This document shows, in pieces, positions 1-8,022 of a stretch of DNA of 64,000 nt (positions are counted from its first letter, which is position 1; every line of letters begins with the position of its first letter). Position numbers and translations under genes: made by a program. Source of the DNA: JAEUIA01 sp038330085. Lineage in GTDB: Bacteria > Planctomycetota > UBA1135 > GCA-002686595. The stretch is from NCBI GenBank assembly GCA_038330085.1, contig JBBQNP010000001.1, forward strand, positions 1-64,000. Reading direction: 5' to 3'. The notes beneath the pieces were generated by a model. It ran no database searches, was not told the origin of the DNA, and saw only the letters and a program-made list of their open reading frames with translations.

Positions 1-498
1 CGTGATCGTGCCGTTGCCGATGCCCTTGAACGAGACCGGGTTGAGCGAGTAGTCGAGAGCAGTGATGCCCTCGATCGTCATCTCGTTGCCGATCAGGAAG
101 TTGTGGACCTTGGCCGCGCAGGTGATGCGATCCTTCGCGAACACGTACAGGTAGCCTTGCTCCTGTTGCGGGTTGTGCGCCGACGTGAGCAACGTGAGCG
201 TGTCGTTCGGCGTCAGCGTCTCGGTCCGGTTGAACTCGAGGCAGGGGAGCGGAGCTCCGCCCGTGGCGTACTTGCCGATGTAGACGTACTCGACCTTGAC
301 CGTACCGGCGAGTGCGTTGCCGGCAACGGGGGTCGTGTCGCTGCTCGTGTTCGTGACCGTGACGAGCGTCAGGTTGGCTTGACGGTTGTCGAACTCGGGG
401 AAGAGGAGGAGGCTGCCCGGGTTCCGACCGTTGGCCATGGCGGAGGATGCCAAGCCCAAAATGGTCAGACCCGACAAAACGACAGAGTTGAGTCTCAT
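1..498 (-). CDS. Secreted GSLLL-domain protein, partial (C-terminus beyond window)
   Basis: Reading leftwards from an ATG at 498, an open frame of 166 codons runs off the window edge without a stop. It begins with a signal peptide (MRLNSVVLSGLTILGLASSA). It then enters a domain starting GRNPGSLLLFPEFDNR, with TLVTVTNT, a CLEFNRTETLTPNDT stretch and GYLYVFAK. The same domain forms the C-terminal half of the proteins at 5814-7583 and 8023-9771. This copy lacks their N-terminal anchor-type domain and calcium-type repeats, at least in the visible part. The function of the domain is unknown. It is most likely an exported, beta-rich structural protein. Confidence 0.8.
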   Translation of the reverse strand, partial: MRLNSVVLSGLTILGLASSAMANGRNPGSLLLFPEFDNRQANLTLVTVTNTSSDTTPVAGNALAGTVKVEYVYIGKYATGGAPLPCLEFNRTETLTPNDTLTLLTSAHNPQQEQGYLYVFAKDRITCAAKVHNFLIGNEMTIEGITALDYSLNPVSFKGIGNGTIT

Positions 499-797
499 GG
501 TGCTTTCTCGATGGGAAGAACTGGGAAGCGTCGAGTCACTTGCCTGAGATCGAGGACCTCGGAGGCAGAGAATGGCTCATGCTTCGTGCGCTGCAGGAAG
601 ACGCATTTGAACCTGCTGGACTGTGGGGTGCAAGGGGGGAGGTCAGCGAAAACTCGTGTGGGGCGAGGATCCTGCCGAAGCTGTAGAACCGACTGCTTCG
701 GATCGGGACGGATCGGCTCTCGCCGTTCCTTCCCCGAACCGTAGGAACGATACCCCTGCGCTCGGGCAGGGAGAGAAAAAATCAGCAGGAGACGTCG

Positions 798-2192
798 ATG
801 GAAGCCTCGGTTCGCGGATGTCGGGAGACCTCGGGGAAGGTCGGGATCCGTCCCTTCCCCTTCTTCACGGGTTTGGCGCTGGTCGCAGCAGCCTGTGGAC
901 ATGAGGAGCCCGCTCCGGTCGGCGCGCCGGTGGCCGTGAAGGACCCCGCGTCCTCCGCCAAGCTCAAGGGGGACGCGGTCGATCCGCTGGTGCAGGTGTT
1001 CGGCGAGGGTCCCCCGCCGACCACGGTGCACTTCACGCTGCGCGAGCTGCCGTTCGAGGAACACTCCGAAGGCTTGCCCAAGACCGGCTCGTGGCGCGGC
1101 TATCCCCTCCTCTTCGACTTCAACGGCGATGGGCTCTGTGATCTGGTCGCGAGCAACCGCGAGGAGGACGGGTACAACACCTGGGAAGCCTCGAAGACCG
1201 GTCCCTGGAAGCTGCACATCGAAGGCCTCGACCGCACGATGGCCTACGGTCCGGCGCGCGCCGCGGATATGAACTCCGACGGCATCCCCGACCTCGTGCT
1301 GTCGGCGCACACCGATGCGCTGCGCATCTATTTGAACGACGGGCACATGAACTGGAAGCTCGCCTCGCGCGTCCCGCGTGAGGACAACGGCTACCTGATG
1401 CTCGACATCGCGACCGGCAACATCGACGGGAACGCGTTTCCCGACGTCGTCGGCATCGGCAACTTCGACGGCGGCATGCAGGCCTTCGTGGGCGACGGAA
1501 AAGCCTCGGACGCGGAAGGCGAACCGGGCGTGCACCACTTGCCCGAGAGCCGCGCGATCATCCCCCCGAGAACCATGGGCAAGCTCGTGCAGCTCGTCGA
1601 CCTCGACGGCGACGGCATCGACGACATCGTCGTGGCCACGAACGCTGGGCTCAAAGCGTTGCTCACGATCAAGGGCTCACCGATGCGCTGGGAGGACGTC
1701 TCCGCTGGACTGCCCGTGCCCTCGATCGGCAACAGCTTCTACGGCCTTGCCGTCGGACACTTCGTCGCCGGTGGCTGGCCGCAGATCGCCGCGTGCTCCC
1801 TGAACGATCCGACCAACAAGACGCCCGACGACATCGGCGTGTACGCCTGGAATCCGACCTCGAAGAGCTGGGGCCACGTCGACTCGGGCCTCGATCGCAA
1901 CGGCGGCTACCGCGACCTGGTCGCGGGCGATCTCGACAAGGACGGCAACCTGGACCTGGTCGTGATGAACCTCCTCGAAGGCGGCGTGGTGCTGCGCGGC
2001 GACGGCAAGGGCGGGTTCGAGAAAATCGGCCGTCTCGCCGGCGTCGACGGAGCCGGGTTCGTGCGCCTGGGCGACATCGACGGGGACGGCTGGCTCGACG
2101 TCGTCGTCGTGCACGCGGCGTCGAAGAACCACCCCGAGGAGGGCAGCCTCCGCGCGCTGCTGAACCGCCCTGCGGTTTGGAAGAAGGACTGA
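798..2192 (+). CDS. FG-GAP/VCBS repeat lipoprotein
   Basis: This is a 464-residue exported protein. The N-terminus carries a hydrophobic stretch ending in a lipobox-like site (LVAAACG, Cys near residue 34). The body holds about six Asp-rich calcium-loop motifs typical of FG-GAP/VCBS beta-propeller blades: DFNGDG near residue 107, DMNSDG near 157, NIDGN near 210, DLDGDG near 268, DLDKDG near 378 and DIDGDG near 426. Each is followed by a DLV or DVV strand. Such proteins are integrin-alpha-like propellers found at the surface of planctomycetes and relatives. The ligand is not predictable. The start is uncertain because the region before the hydrophobic core is long for a signal peptide. Confidence 0.8.
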   Translation: MEASVRGCRETSGKVGIRPFPFFTGLALVAAACGHEEPAPVGAPVAVKDPASSAKLKGDAVDPLVQVFGEGPPPTTVHFTLRELPFEEHSEGLPKTGSWRGYPLLFDFNGDGLCDLVASNREEDGYNTWEASKTGPWKLHIEGLDRTMAYGPARAADMNSDGIPDLVLSAHTDALRIYLNDGHMNWKLASRVPREDNGYLMLDIATGNIDGNAFPDVVGIGNFDGGMQAFVGDGKASDAEGEPGVHHLPESRAIIPPRTMGKLVQLVDLDGDGIDDIVVATNAGLKALLTIKGSPMRWEDVSAGLPVPSIGNSFYGLAVGHFVAGGWPQIAACSLNDPTNKTPDDIGVYAWNPTSKSWGHVDSGLDRNGGYRDLVAGDLDKDGNLDLVVMNLLEGGVVLRGDGKGGFEKIGRLAGVDGAGFVRLGDIDGDGWLDVVVVHAASKNHPEEGSLRALLNRPAVWKKD

Positions 2193-2231
2193 GTGATTGC
2201 GTGATTCTGTGACCGTGTCACGGAATGACGA

Positions 2232-2256
2232 GCGCGACCCCACGTGCGGGTCGCGC
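2232..2256. terminator. Hairpin between convergent genes
   Basis: A perfect 9-bp GC-rich stem (GCGCGACCC / GGGTCGCGC) with a 7-nt loop lies between the stop of the rightward FG-GAP gene and the stop of the leftward one. There is no real U-tract on either side, so bidirectional termination is inferred from position. Confidence 0.5.
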
Positions 2257-2281
2257 TTGCAAGCAGCGGGATCGGATCAGC

Positions 2282-4081
2282 TCACTGGCCCGCAGCGACT
2301 TGTTCGCCGAAGCGGCTGCCGTTCTGGACGCCGCTGTACAGGATGTCCGACATTGCGGCCATGTGCTGGCCCGACATCAGGCTCGAGCCCAACCACATGT
2401 ACACGCGCCCCGAAGAAGCCGCGTGTGCGGCCGAAGAGCAGCAGACGTCCGCGTAGCCGTCGCCGTTCAGGTCGAGCAGCGACAGCGACGAGCCGAGCGC
2501 TTCGTCTTGCACTTGCTCGCCGTTGAAGATCGCCGACGCTTCGACCGCTACGTGGCTGGTGAGCGTGGGTCCGCCGCGGAACAAGTACACGCGCCCGTTG
2601 CTGTCGTTGAGGTAGTCCGCGTCGGGTGCGCCGATGAGGATGTCCGCGACGCTGTCGCCGTCGACGTCACCCGTGCGGATCGTGCGACCGAACGAGTTGT
2701 GCGTCGGCAAGCCGGAGAGCATCACGCTCGCGCCGTCGGCCGGTCCGCTCGCGAGGCTGGAGCCGCCGAGGAACACGTACACGCGCCCCGCGTCGATGTC
2801 GAAGCTGTCGTTGAGCGGCGCGCCGACGAGCAGGTCGTCGATGCCGTCGCCGTTGACGTCGGCCACCGAAGCGCTGGTGCCGAAGCGATCTTCGACCGCG
2901 GATCCAAAGATCACGATGTCGGTGCTCGAGACCGGAGCGCTGATCATGCTTGACCCGCCGCGCACCACGAACACCTTGCCCGCATGCTGCATGAGCGTCG
3001 GTGCCGAAGGGTTGGCGAGCTGCGCGCACAGGACCAGGTCGGCATGTCCGTCGCCGTCGAGATCTCCGCACGTGACCGAGTTGCCCAGACGATCGCCTGC
3101 CTCTGCGCCGTCGAAGGCCAGGTCGGCCGATTCGGCGCCCTTCGAGGCGAGGCTCGATCCCCCGCGGAAAACGTAGACGCAGCCGGTGTCGATGCCGGCC
3201 AATCCGTCGTGCTGGGTGGCAGAGACGAGGACGTCGGCGGTGCTGTCACCCGTGACGTCGGCGACCTGCACCGACGTGCCGAAGTGATCGCCCGCGACCG
3301 TGCTCTGGCCGGTCAGTCGGATGTTCGCGGCCAAGGCGCTCAACGTCGGGCCCGCGTGCAAGGGGCCGCGGAACACGTAGACGGCACCCGCGTCCGGCGC
3401 GCCGACGGCGTCGACGAGGTTCGCGCCGACGATCAGGTCCGGAATGTGGTCGCCGTCGACGTCGGCCGCGCACACGCAGGTTCCGAATCCGTCGCCGGCA
3501 TGGTGTCCGACGATCTTCAGGTCGGCTTGCGCGGCGGTGCGGTTCTGCAGCGCGACGGGATCGTCGCTGCCGAAGAAGACGTAGACCGCGCCGGCGGCGG
3601 TGCCGACGGTGTCGTCGAGCGGAGCGGCGACGATGAGGTCGGAGATGCCGTCGCCGTTGATGTCACTGCGCGGCATGAGCGGCATGAGATAGGTGAAGCC
3701 ACCGGCGAGGCGACCTTGCCCGGCCGAGTTCGTGACGGTCACGTCGACCGTAGCTCCGGGCGTGCCGGACGGCGTCTTCGCGGTCAGCGTCATCTCGTCG
3801 ACGACGACGACGTCGGTGGCGGGACGACCGCCGACCTCCACCGCGTTGATTTCGCCCATCTTGAAGTTGCGGCCGTGGACCGTGACCGGAGTCCCTCCCA
3901 CGAACGGCCCCGTGCCGGGGAGGACGGTCTGGACCTGGACGGCGCTGACGGCATTCGAGCCGTGGCCGTGCCCCCCACCGCCGCAGCTCGTGAAACCGAG
4001 CAACGCAGCCGCGAAGAAGCTGCCGGCAAAAACACGCAGGGCTCCCGACCTGCGCCGGGGCATCTCGAGGGTGGTGATCAT
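2282..4081 (-). CDS. IPT/TIG plus seven-bladed FG-GAP propeller lipoprotein
   Basis: This is a 599-residue exported protein. I start it at the ATG at 4081 (MITTLEMPRRRSG), which puts a lipoprotein signal with LLGFTSC directly at the N-terminus. A longer frame upstream lacks signal features. Residues of about 45-135 look like an IPT/TIG Ig-like fold (VLPGTGPFVGGTPVTVHGRN). Seven evenly spaced FG-GAP blades follow at a period of about 66 residues, with Asp loops near 139, 207, 273, 340, 406, 470 and 535. Each has the form DxxGDGxxDLLVGAP followed by GRVYVFxGG. Seven blades is the number expected for a closed integrin-alpha-type propeller. The last blade has an unusual Cys-Cys (ADVCCSSA). It is probably surface exposed and calcium binding. 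The ligand is unknown. Confidence 0.85.
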   Translation of the reverse strand: MITTLEMPRRRSGALRVFAGSFFAAALLGFTSCGGGGHGHGSNAVSAVQVQTVLPGTGPFVGGTPVTVHGRNFKMGEINAVEVGGRPATDVVVVDEMTLTAKTPSGTPGATVDVTVTNSAGQGRLAGGFTYLMPLMPRSDINGDGISDLIVAAPLDDTVGTAAGAVYVFFGSDDPVALQNRTAAQADLKIVGHHAGDGFGTCVCAADVDGDHIPDLIVGANLVDAVGAPDAGAVYVFRGPLHAGPTLSALAANIRLTGQSTVAGDHFGTSVQVADVTGDSTADVLVSATQHDGLAGIDTGCVYVFRGGSSLASKGAESADLAFDGAEAGDRLGNSVTCGDLDGDGHADLVLCAQLANPSAPTLMQHAGKVFVVRGGSSMISAPVSSTDIVIFGSAVEDRFGTSASVADVNGDGIDDLLVGAPLNDSFDIDAGRVYVFLGGSSLASGPADGASVMLSGLPTHNSFGRTIRTGDVDGDSVADILIGAPDADYLNDSNGRVYLFRGGPTLTSHVAVEASAIFNGEQVQDEALGSSLSLLDLNGDGYADVCCSSAAHAASSGRVYMWLGSSLMSGQHMAAMSDILYSGVQNGSRFGEQVAAGQ

Positions 4082-4506
4082 GGTGGGACTGCTCTTCTTC
4101 GTGGGCTTCTGCGCTCGGCGCAGAGTTCTGGCCGGGGTGGGGAAAATCCGGATGCAGCTCCACCCGGGCGCAGAGAGCGCCTGGAGGGAACCCAGTGAAA
4201 AGCTATCACGGTCAAACCGGGTCGGACCGGCGACAATGCGGTTTTCTAAGATCCGCACGGAAAATCCGCCACTTCTTGCGGAACTAGTCGACTTGCCGGC
4301 GAACATGGTTGCGGCGCTTGGCGTTAAATTTCGCTCAGAACTCGCCATGCGCCTCAGCTAAGGATATTGCTCTCTCGTTTCAGCTGCCTGCTTGGGTCAG
4401 CGAGATCCATGCGCTCCGCTGCGGTGACCTGGTTCCCGGACGCCGGTCCCTACAGGCCGAATTTCGCCGGCACACTTCGACGGTCCGGCTCCGAAGGTCG
4501 CTGCCC
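4082..4506. other. Intergenic region, no gene seen
   Basis: This 425-nt gap lies between the FG-GAP gene, whose 5' end faces it, and the 3' end of the TPR lipoprotein gene. The stretch 4195-4400 is visibly richer in A and T than its surroundings and probably carries the promoter of the leftward FG-GAP gene. I could not fix convincing -35/-10 boxes, and no RNA fold stood out. Confidence 0.4.
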
Positions 4507-5430
4507 CTACTTCGGAACGCTGGTGGGCTCGGAGGCCGGGACCTTGGGGCGGGAAGCCGCGAGGTCCAGCTTCCGCTGCTTGGCCGCCCGGTAGCGCTCC
4601 TCGACGCTCTTCGGGTTCTGGCCCAGGCGCAGGGCGTCGGTGTAGGAGGCGAGCGCGGCGTCGTAGTCCCCCAGCAGGAACCACCCGTCCCCCAGCGATT
4701 CGTTCACGCGCCAGTCGTCCTTGAGCTTGTCCTTGAGATCCCAGAGCGTGTTCATCACCAAGTCGATCTTGGCCTTGTCGAGCTTCTGCGACGCGTGCGC
4801 CTCGAGGATCGCCTGGTCGAGGACCACATGGGCGAGCTCGCGCTTCGCCTGCAGGTAGTCGGGGTGCTTCGCGACGATGCCCTCGAAGATCGCGCGCGCG
4901 CCGTCGCGATCCTGTTCGTGCACGGCGAGGAGACCCAGGTTGTACTGGACCTCCTGCTCCGGATAGCCGGCTGCCAGCGCTCGCGCGTATTCGGCGCGCG
5001 CACCGGGGATGTCGTCGAGGTAGGCCAGGGTGGTTCCGAGCTGGAAGGCGACGTCTTTGTCGTCGACACCCACTTTGCGCGCATCGAGCAGCAGGTCCTT
5101 CGCCACCTGGTGTTGGCCCGCGACCGTGTACAGCCGCGAGAGCGGGATGTAGATCGACTTGGCGTCGGGGTGCGCCGAAAGCATGGCGCGCCCGCGCAGG
5201 ATCGCGCGCGCGGGATCGCCCTGCCGGCCGTAGAGATCCATCAGCATCAGCACGACCATGGCATCGTCGCCGTTCTTGGCGCGCATGTCCTCGAGCTGCT
5301 GCACCGCAGCCGGATAGGCGCGGCTCTCGACCAGGGCCCTCACGCCCGCGTACGGGTCCGCGGCAACCGGCGGCTTTTGGTGGCAGGCGCAGGCGAAGAG
5401 GCAAACGGCGAGGAGAAGGGGGCGTTGCAT
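4507..5430 (-). CDS. TPR-repeat lipoprotein
   Basis: The protein has 307 residues from the ATG at 5430 (MQRPLLLAVCLFACACHQK). This start is preferred to one 11 codons upstream because it gives a compact lipoprotein signal with Cys at the end of the hydrophobic core. The mature part is helical, with tetratricopeptide-type repeats from about residue 30 to 290. Visible units include YPAAVQQLEDMRAKNGDD, GDPARAILRGRAMLSAHPDA, ARAEYARALAAGYPEQEV and DYDAALASYTDALRLGQNP. TPR lipoproteins usually act as periplasmic or outer-membrane scaffolds. No partner is evident because the neighbours are unrelated secreted proteins. Confidence 0.8.
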   Translation of the reverse strand: MQRPLLLAVCLFACACHQKPPVAADPYAGVRALVESRAYPAAVQQLEDMRAKNGDDAMVVLMLMDLYGRQGDPARAILRGRAMLSAHPDAKSIYIPLSRLYTVAGQHQVAKDLLLDARKVGVDDKDVAFQLGTTLAYLDDIPGARAEYARALAAGYPEQEVQYNLGLLAVHEQDRDGARAIFEGIVAKHPDYLQAKRELAHVVLDQAILEAHASQKLDKAKIDLVMNTLWDLKDKLKDDWRVNESLGDGWFLLGDYDAALASYTDALRLGQNPKSVEERYRAAKQRKLDLAASRPKVPASEPTSVPK

Positions 5431-5813
5431 GGCGGTCCGGTGGGTGCTCGTCGTCGGAGGCACAGCGGTGGGCGGTGTCCGGCGAGGGGTCGCGGGTGGT
5501 TTCGGCCACGGAAGTATCCGCCGACATCGGCCTGCGCGCCACGCGGCGTCGGGAGCGGGAGGCTGAACCCGCTCCCCGACGCAAACCAGGGCGGAGAAGC
5601 GGGATCAAGAGTACCCCGATTTCAGGTCTCAGGCAGCGACAACCCGCCTGATGGCTTGCCTTTTTTCTACGATGCTGCAAACATGGAAGAAGATTCCCGC
5701 CGGCTCTGGGCCCCCCGCCTCGTCCGGCCGCTCTCCTCCCCCCTGCATCGCCACGCCGCTCACGCGGTGGAACGACGCAGCACCACCGACTCGAACAACA
5801 CCTGGGATTTGCC
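5431..5813. other. Divergent intergenic region with a strong hairpin
   Basis: This 383-nt gap separates the leftward TPR lipoprotein from the rightward anchor-domain protein, so both promoters should lie here. At 5547-5581 there is a 13-bp stem (CGTCGGGAGCGGG / CCCGCTCCCCGACG) with one bulged C and an 8-nt loop. No gene ends nearby that it could terminate. No open frame in the gap looks coding. Confidence 0.5.
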
Positions 5814-7583
5814 ATGCTCTTCCATTCTCTCCGCGGCCGGACTTTGCCGGTCATCGTGCTCGGCGCCATGCTCGCCGCACACGCGTCCGCGACGACGCAG
5901 ACGCAGTCGTTCTCCGACAGCATTCCTGTCATGAACACGAACTGGGCGCTGACGGTGTCGCTGCCCAAGTTCGATCCGGCGCTCGGCACGCTGCAGACCA
6001 TCGCCCTCACGCTCGATGGTCACATCGAAGGTCAAGCTGCGGTCGAGAGCACGGACGCGTCCGCGACGACGATCACGACGCAGTTCCAGGCGAACCTGAC
6101 GCTCTCGCGTCCGGACCTGTCGATCATCGCGGTCGTCATCCCGCAGATCACGAACATCGTGAACCTGGCGCCGTTCGACGGCACGATCGACTTCCGCGGC
6201 CCGTCGGGCATGACGTTCCCGAACCTGTCGCAGAACGCGACGCAGACGGTCACGTCGCCGCCTCCGGCTTCCGACCTCGCGCTCTTCACCGGCACCGGCA
6301 ACATCGTGTTGCCCGTCAGTGCGGTCGGCGCTTCGGTCGCGACGGGATCAGGCAACGTCGTCACGCAGTTCGCGACGCGCGCTTCGGCCATCGTGACCGT
6401 CGTGTACACGTTCCAACCGGTGATCATCGACTGCAACGGCAACGGCATCGACGACGCGATCGACATCTCGTCCGGCACGAGCACGGACTGCGATCACAAC
6501 GGCATCCCCGACGACTGCGAGCCTGACTGCGACCACGACGGCATCCCGGACGCGTGCGAAGCGGACTGCGACGGCAACGGCATCCCGAACGATTGCGATG
6601 TTCCGTGCCCGCAGTGCGAGGAAGTTGGCTTCCGCACACCGGGCAGCCTGCTCCTCTACCCGATCTACGACAACCGCGCCGGCAACGTGACGCTCGTCAC
6701 GGTCACGAACACGAACTGCGACACGACCCCGCAAGCTGGCGGCCTCTACGCCGGCACTGTCGACGTCGAGTTCGTCTACATCGGCCGCTACGGTCTGAAC
6801 AACACCGACCTGCCCTGCCTCGAGACGAACCGCACGCGCCGTCTGTCGCCGTGTGACACGTTCACCGCGTGGACGAATGCCGACAACCCCAACGCGCAGC
6901 TCGGCTACCTGTACGTGTTCGCGAAGAGCCCGATCACGGGCCGCGCGATCGTGTGGAACCACCTGATCGGCGAAGTCGCGATCTTCGGCGGGAGCAGCGC
7001 TCTGCACGATTCGATCGTCGCCGTCACCTTCCTCGGCATCGGCAACGAAGGCGCCGAGACCGACCAAGACCACGACAACATCCGCGACCTGAACGACATC
7101 GAGTACTCGGCGGCGCCGGATCAGCTCCTCATCCCGCGCTTCCTCGGTCAAGATCCGGCCGGCGAAGGCAACGTCTTCCGCAGCGACCTGATCCTCATCG
7201 GGCTCTCCGGCGGCACGCAGTTCGACACGACGGTGAACTTCCTCATCTACAACGACAACGAGGAAGAGTTCTCGGCGCAGTACACGTTCCGTTGCTGGGC
7301 CGACCCGCGACTGGTCGACATCAGCGGCACGTTCCAGGAAGCATTCCTCGACTCGACCAACAACGATCCGACCGAGATCCGCGGACGTCCCGACCACGAA
7401 GCGGGCTGGTTCAAGGTGAACGGCTTCGTCGCGTTCTCCCCGGCAGCACTCATCAACGATCCGGCGATCTACGCCGTGCTCGTCGAGCGCACCGCCGGAT
7501 ACGCAGCGGCCGCGTTGCCCTTCGAGCTGTGCTCGCAGACGAACGGCGCGCTCCTGCCGCACAGCATCTTCGGGGACCTGTGA
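5814..7583 (+). CDS. Choice-of-anchor-type / calcium-repeat / GSLLL-domain secreted protein
   Basis: This is a 589-residue secreted protein. A signal peptide covers residues 1 to about 23 (LPVIVLGAMLAAHASA). Residues of about 30-200 resemble the choice-of-anchor E domain: a beta-rich module with FDPALGTLQTIALTLDG and ITTQFQANLTLSR. Residues 203-270 hold four to five thrombospondin-type-3-like loops (DCNGNGIDD, DCDHNGIPDDCE, DCDHDGIPDACE, DCDGNGIPNDCD). Residues of about 273-589 are the GSLLL domain shared with the partial gene at 1-498 and the gene at 8023. A strong rho-independent terminator follows. It is probably a surface or matrix protein needing calcium. The biological role is unknown. 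Confidence 0.85.
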   Translation: MLFHSLRGRTLPVIVLGAMLAAHASATTQTQSFSDSIPVMNTNWALTVSLPKFDPALGTLQTIALTLDGHIEGQAAVESTDASATTITTQFQANLTLSRPDLSIIAVVIPQITNIVNLAPFDGTIDFRGPSGMTFPNLSQNATQTVTSPPPASDLALFTGTGNIVLPVSAVGASVATGSGNVVTQFATRASAIVTVVYTFQPVIIDCNGNGIDDAIDISSGTSTDCDHNGIPDDCEPDCDHDGIPDACEADCDGNGIPNDCDVPCPQCEEVGFRTPGSLLLYPIYDNRAGNVTLVTVTNTNCDTTPQAGGLYAGTVDVEFVYIGRYGLNNTDLPCLETNRTRRLSPCDTFTAWTNADNPNAQLGYLYVFAKSPITGRAIVWNHLIGEVAIFGGSSALHDSIVAVTFLGIGNEGAETDQDHDNIRDLNDIEYSAAPDQLLIPRFLGQDPAGEGNVFRSDLILIGLSGGTQFDTTVNFLIYNDNEEEFSAQYTFRCWADPRLVDISGTFQEAFLDSTNNDPTEIRGRPDHEAGWFKVNGFVAFSPAALINDPAIYAVLVERTAGYAAAALPFELCSQTNGALLPHSIFGDL

Positions 7584-8022
7584 TCGGAATCTGAGTCGGT
7601 GAAGCTGGGTCGATGAGAAGCTGACTCATCGAACTCAGCGGACCCGCGGGTCCAAACATGCGCGGCAGGCGGTCAAGCGCCTGCCGCGCAGTTTTTGTTC
7701 GATGCACTACGCGCTCGGTTCGCACGACGCCGGGCACGATTCCGCTGAAGGTTGTGAACGCTCGTAGAGGCAACTCCGCAGAGCGGCTCTGAGTGCTACG
7801 CGCGCTCTCGCCAAGGGCTGCGCAAGTCACCGTGGAGGGCACTGCGCCATTTCACGCAAAGCTCTGCATTGCGCGATGTGCGCAGGGTTGCGAACCTTGC
7901 GCGGACCAGGCACAGCGCCGGCCGGTTACGCGGCTCGATTGCGCGTGCACGAGAACACCGGCAGGGATCGCAGCAACGGCGCGTGGCAAGGCGCGGTTTG
8001 CGACGCACACCAGGAGATCGAG
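7584..8022. other. Intergenic region between paralogs
   Basis: This 439-nt gap between two co-oriented paralogs contains the terminator at 7660-7696. Some 300 nt of unassigned sequence follow, presumably carrying the promoter of the downstream gene. I see no coding frame or RNA gene in it. Confidence 0.5.
7660..7696 (+). terminator. Rho-independent terminator
   Basis: A perfect 12-bp stem (GCGCGGCAGGCG / CGCCTGCCGCGC) with a 6-nt loop (GTCAAG) is followed by AG and five T. It lies 76 nt after the stop of the preceding gene and is the clearest intrinsic terminator in the window. Confidence 0.9.

Noticed and set aside
6430..6620. Short GACTGCGACxxCGGCATC-type DNA repeats as a CRISPR or microsatellite
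   Set aside because: The periodicity is explained by coding for calcium-binding DxDxDGxxDxC loops. There is no constant repeat with variable spacers.
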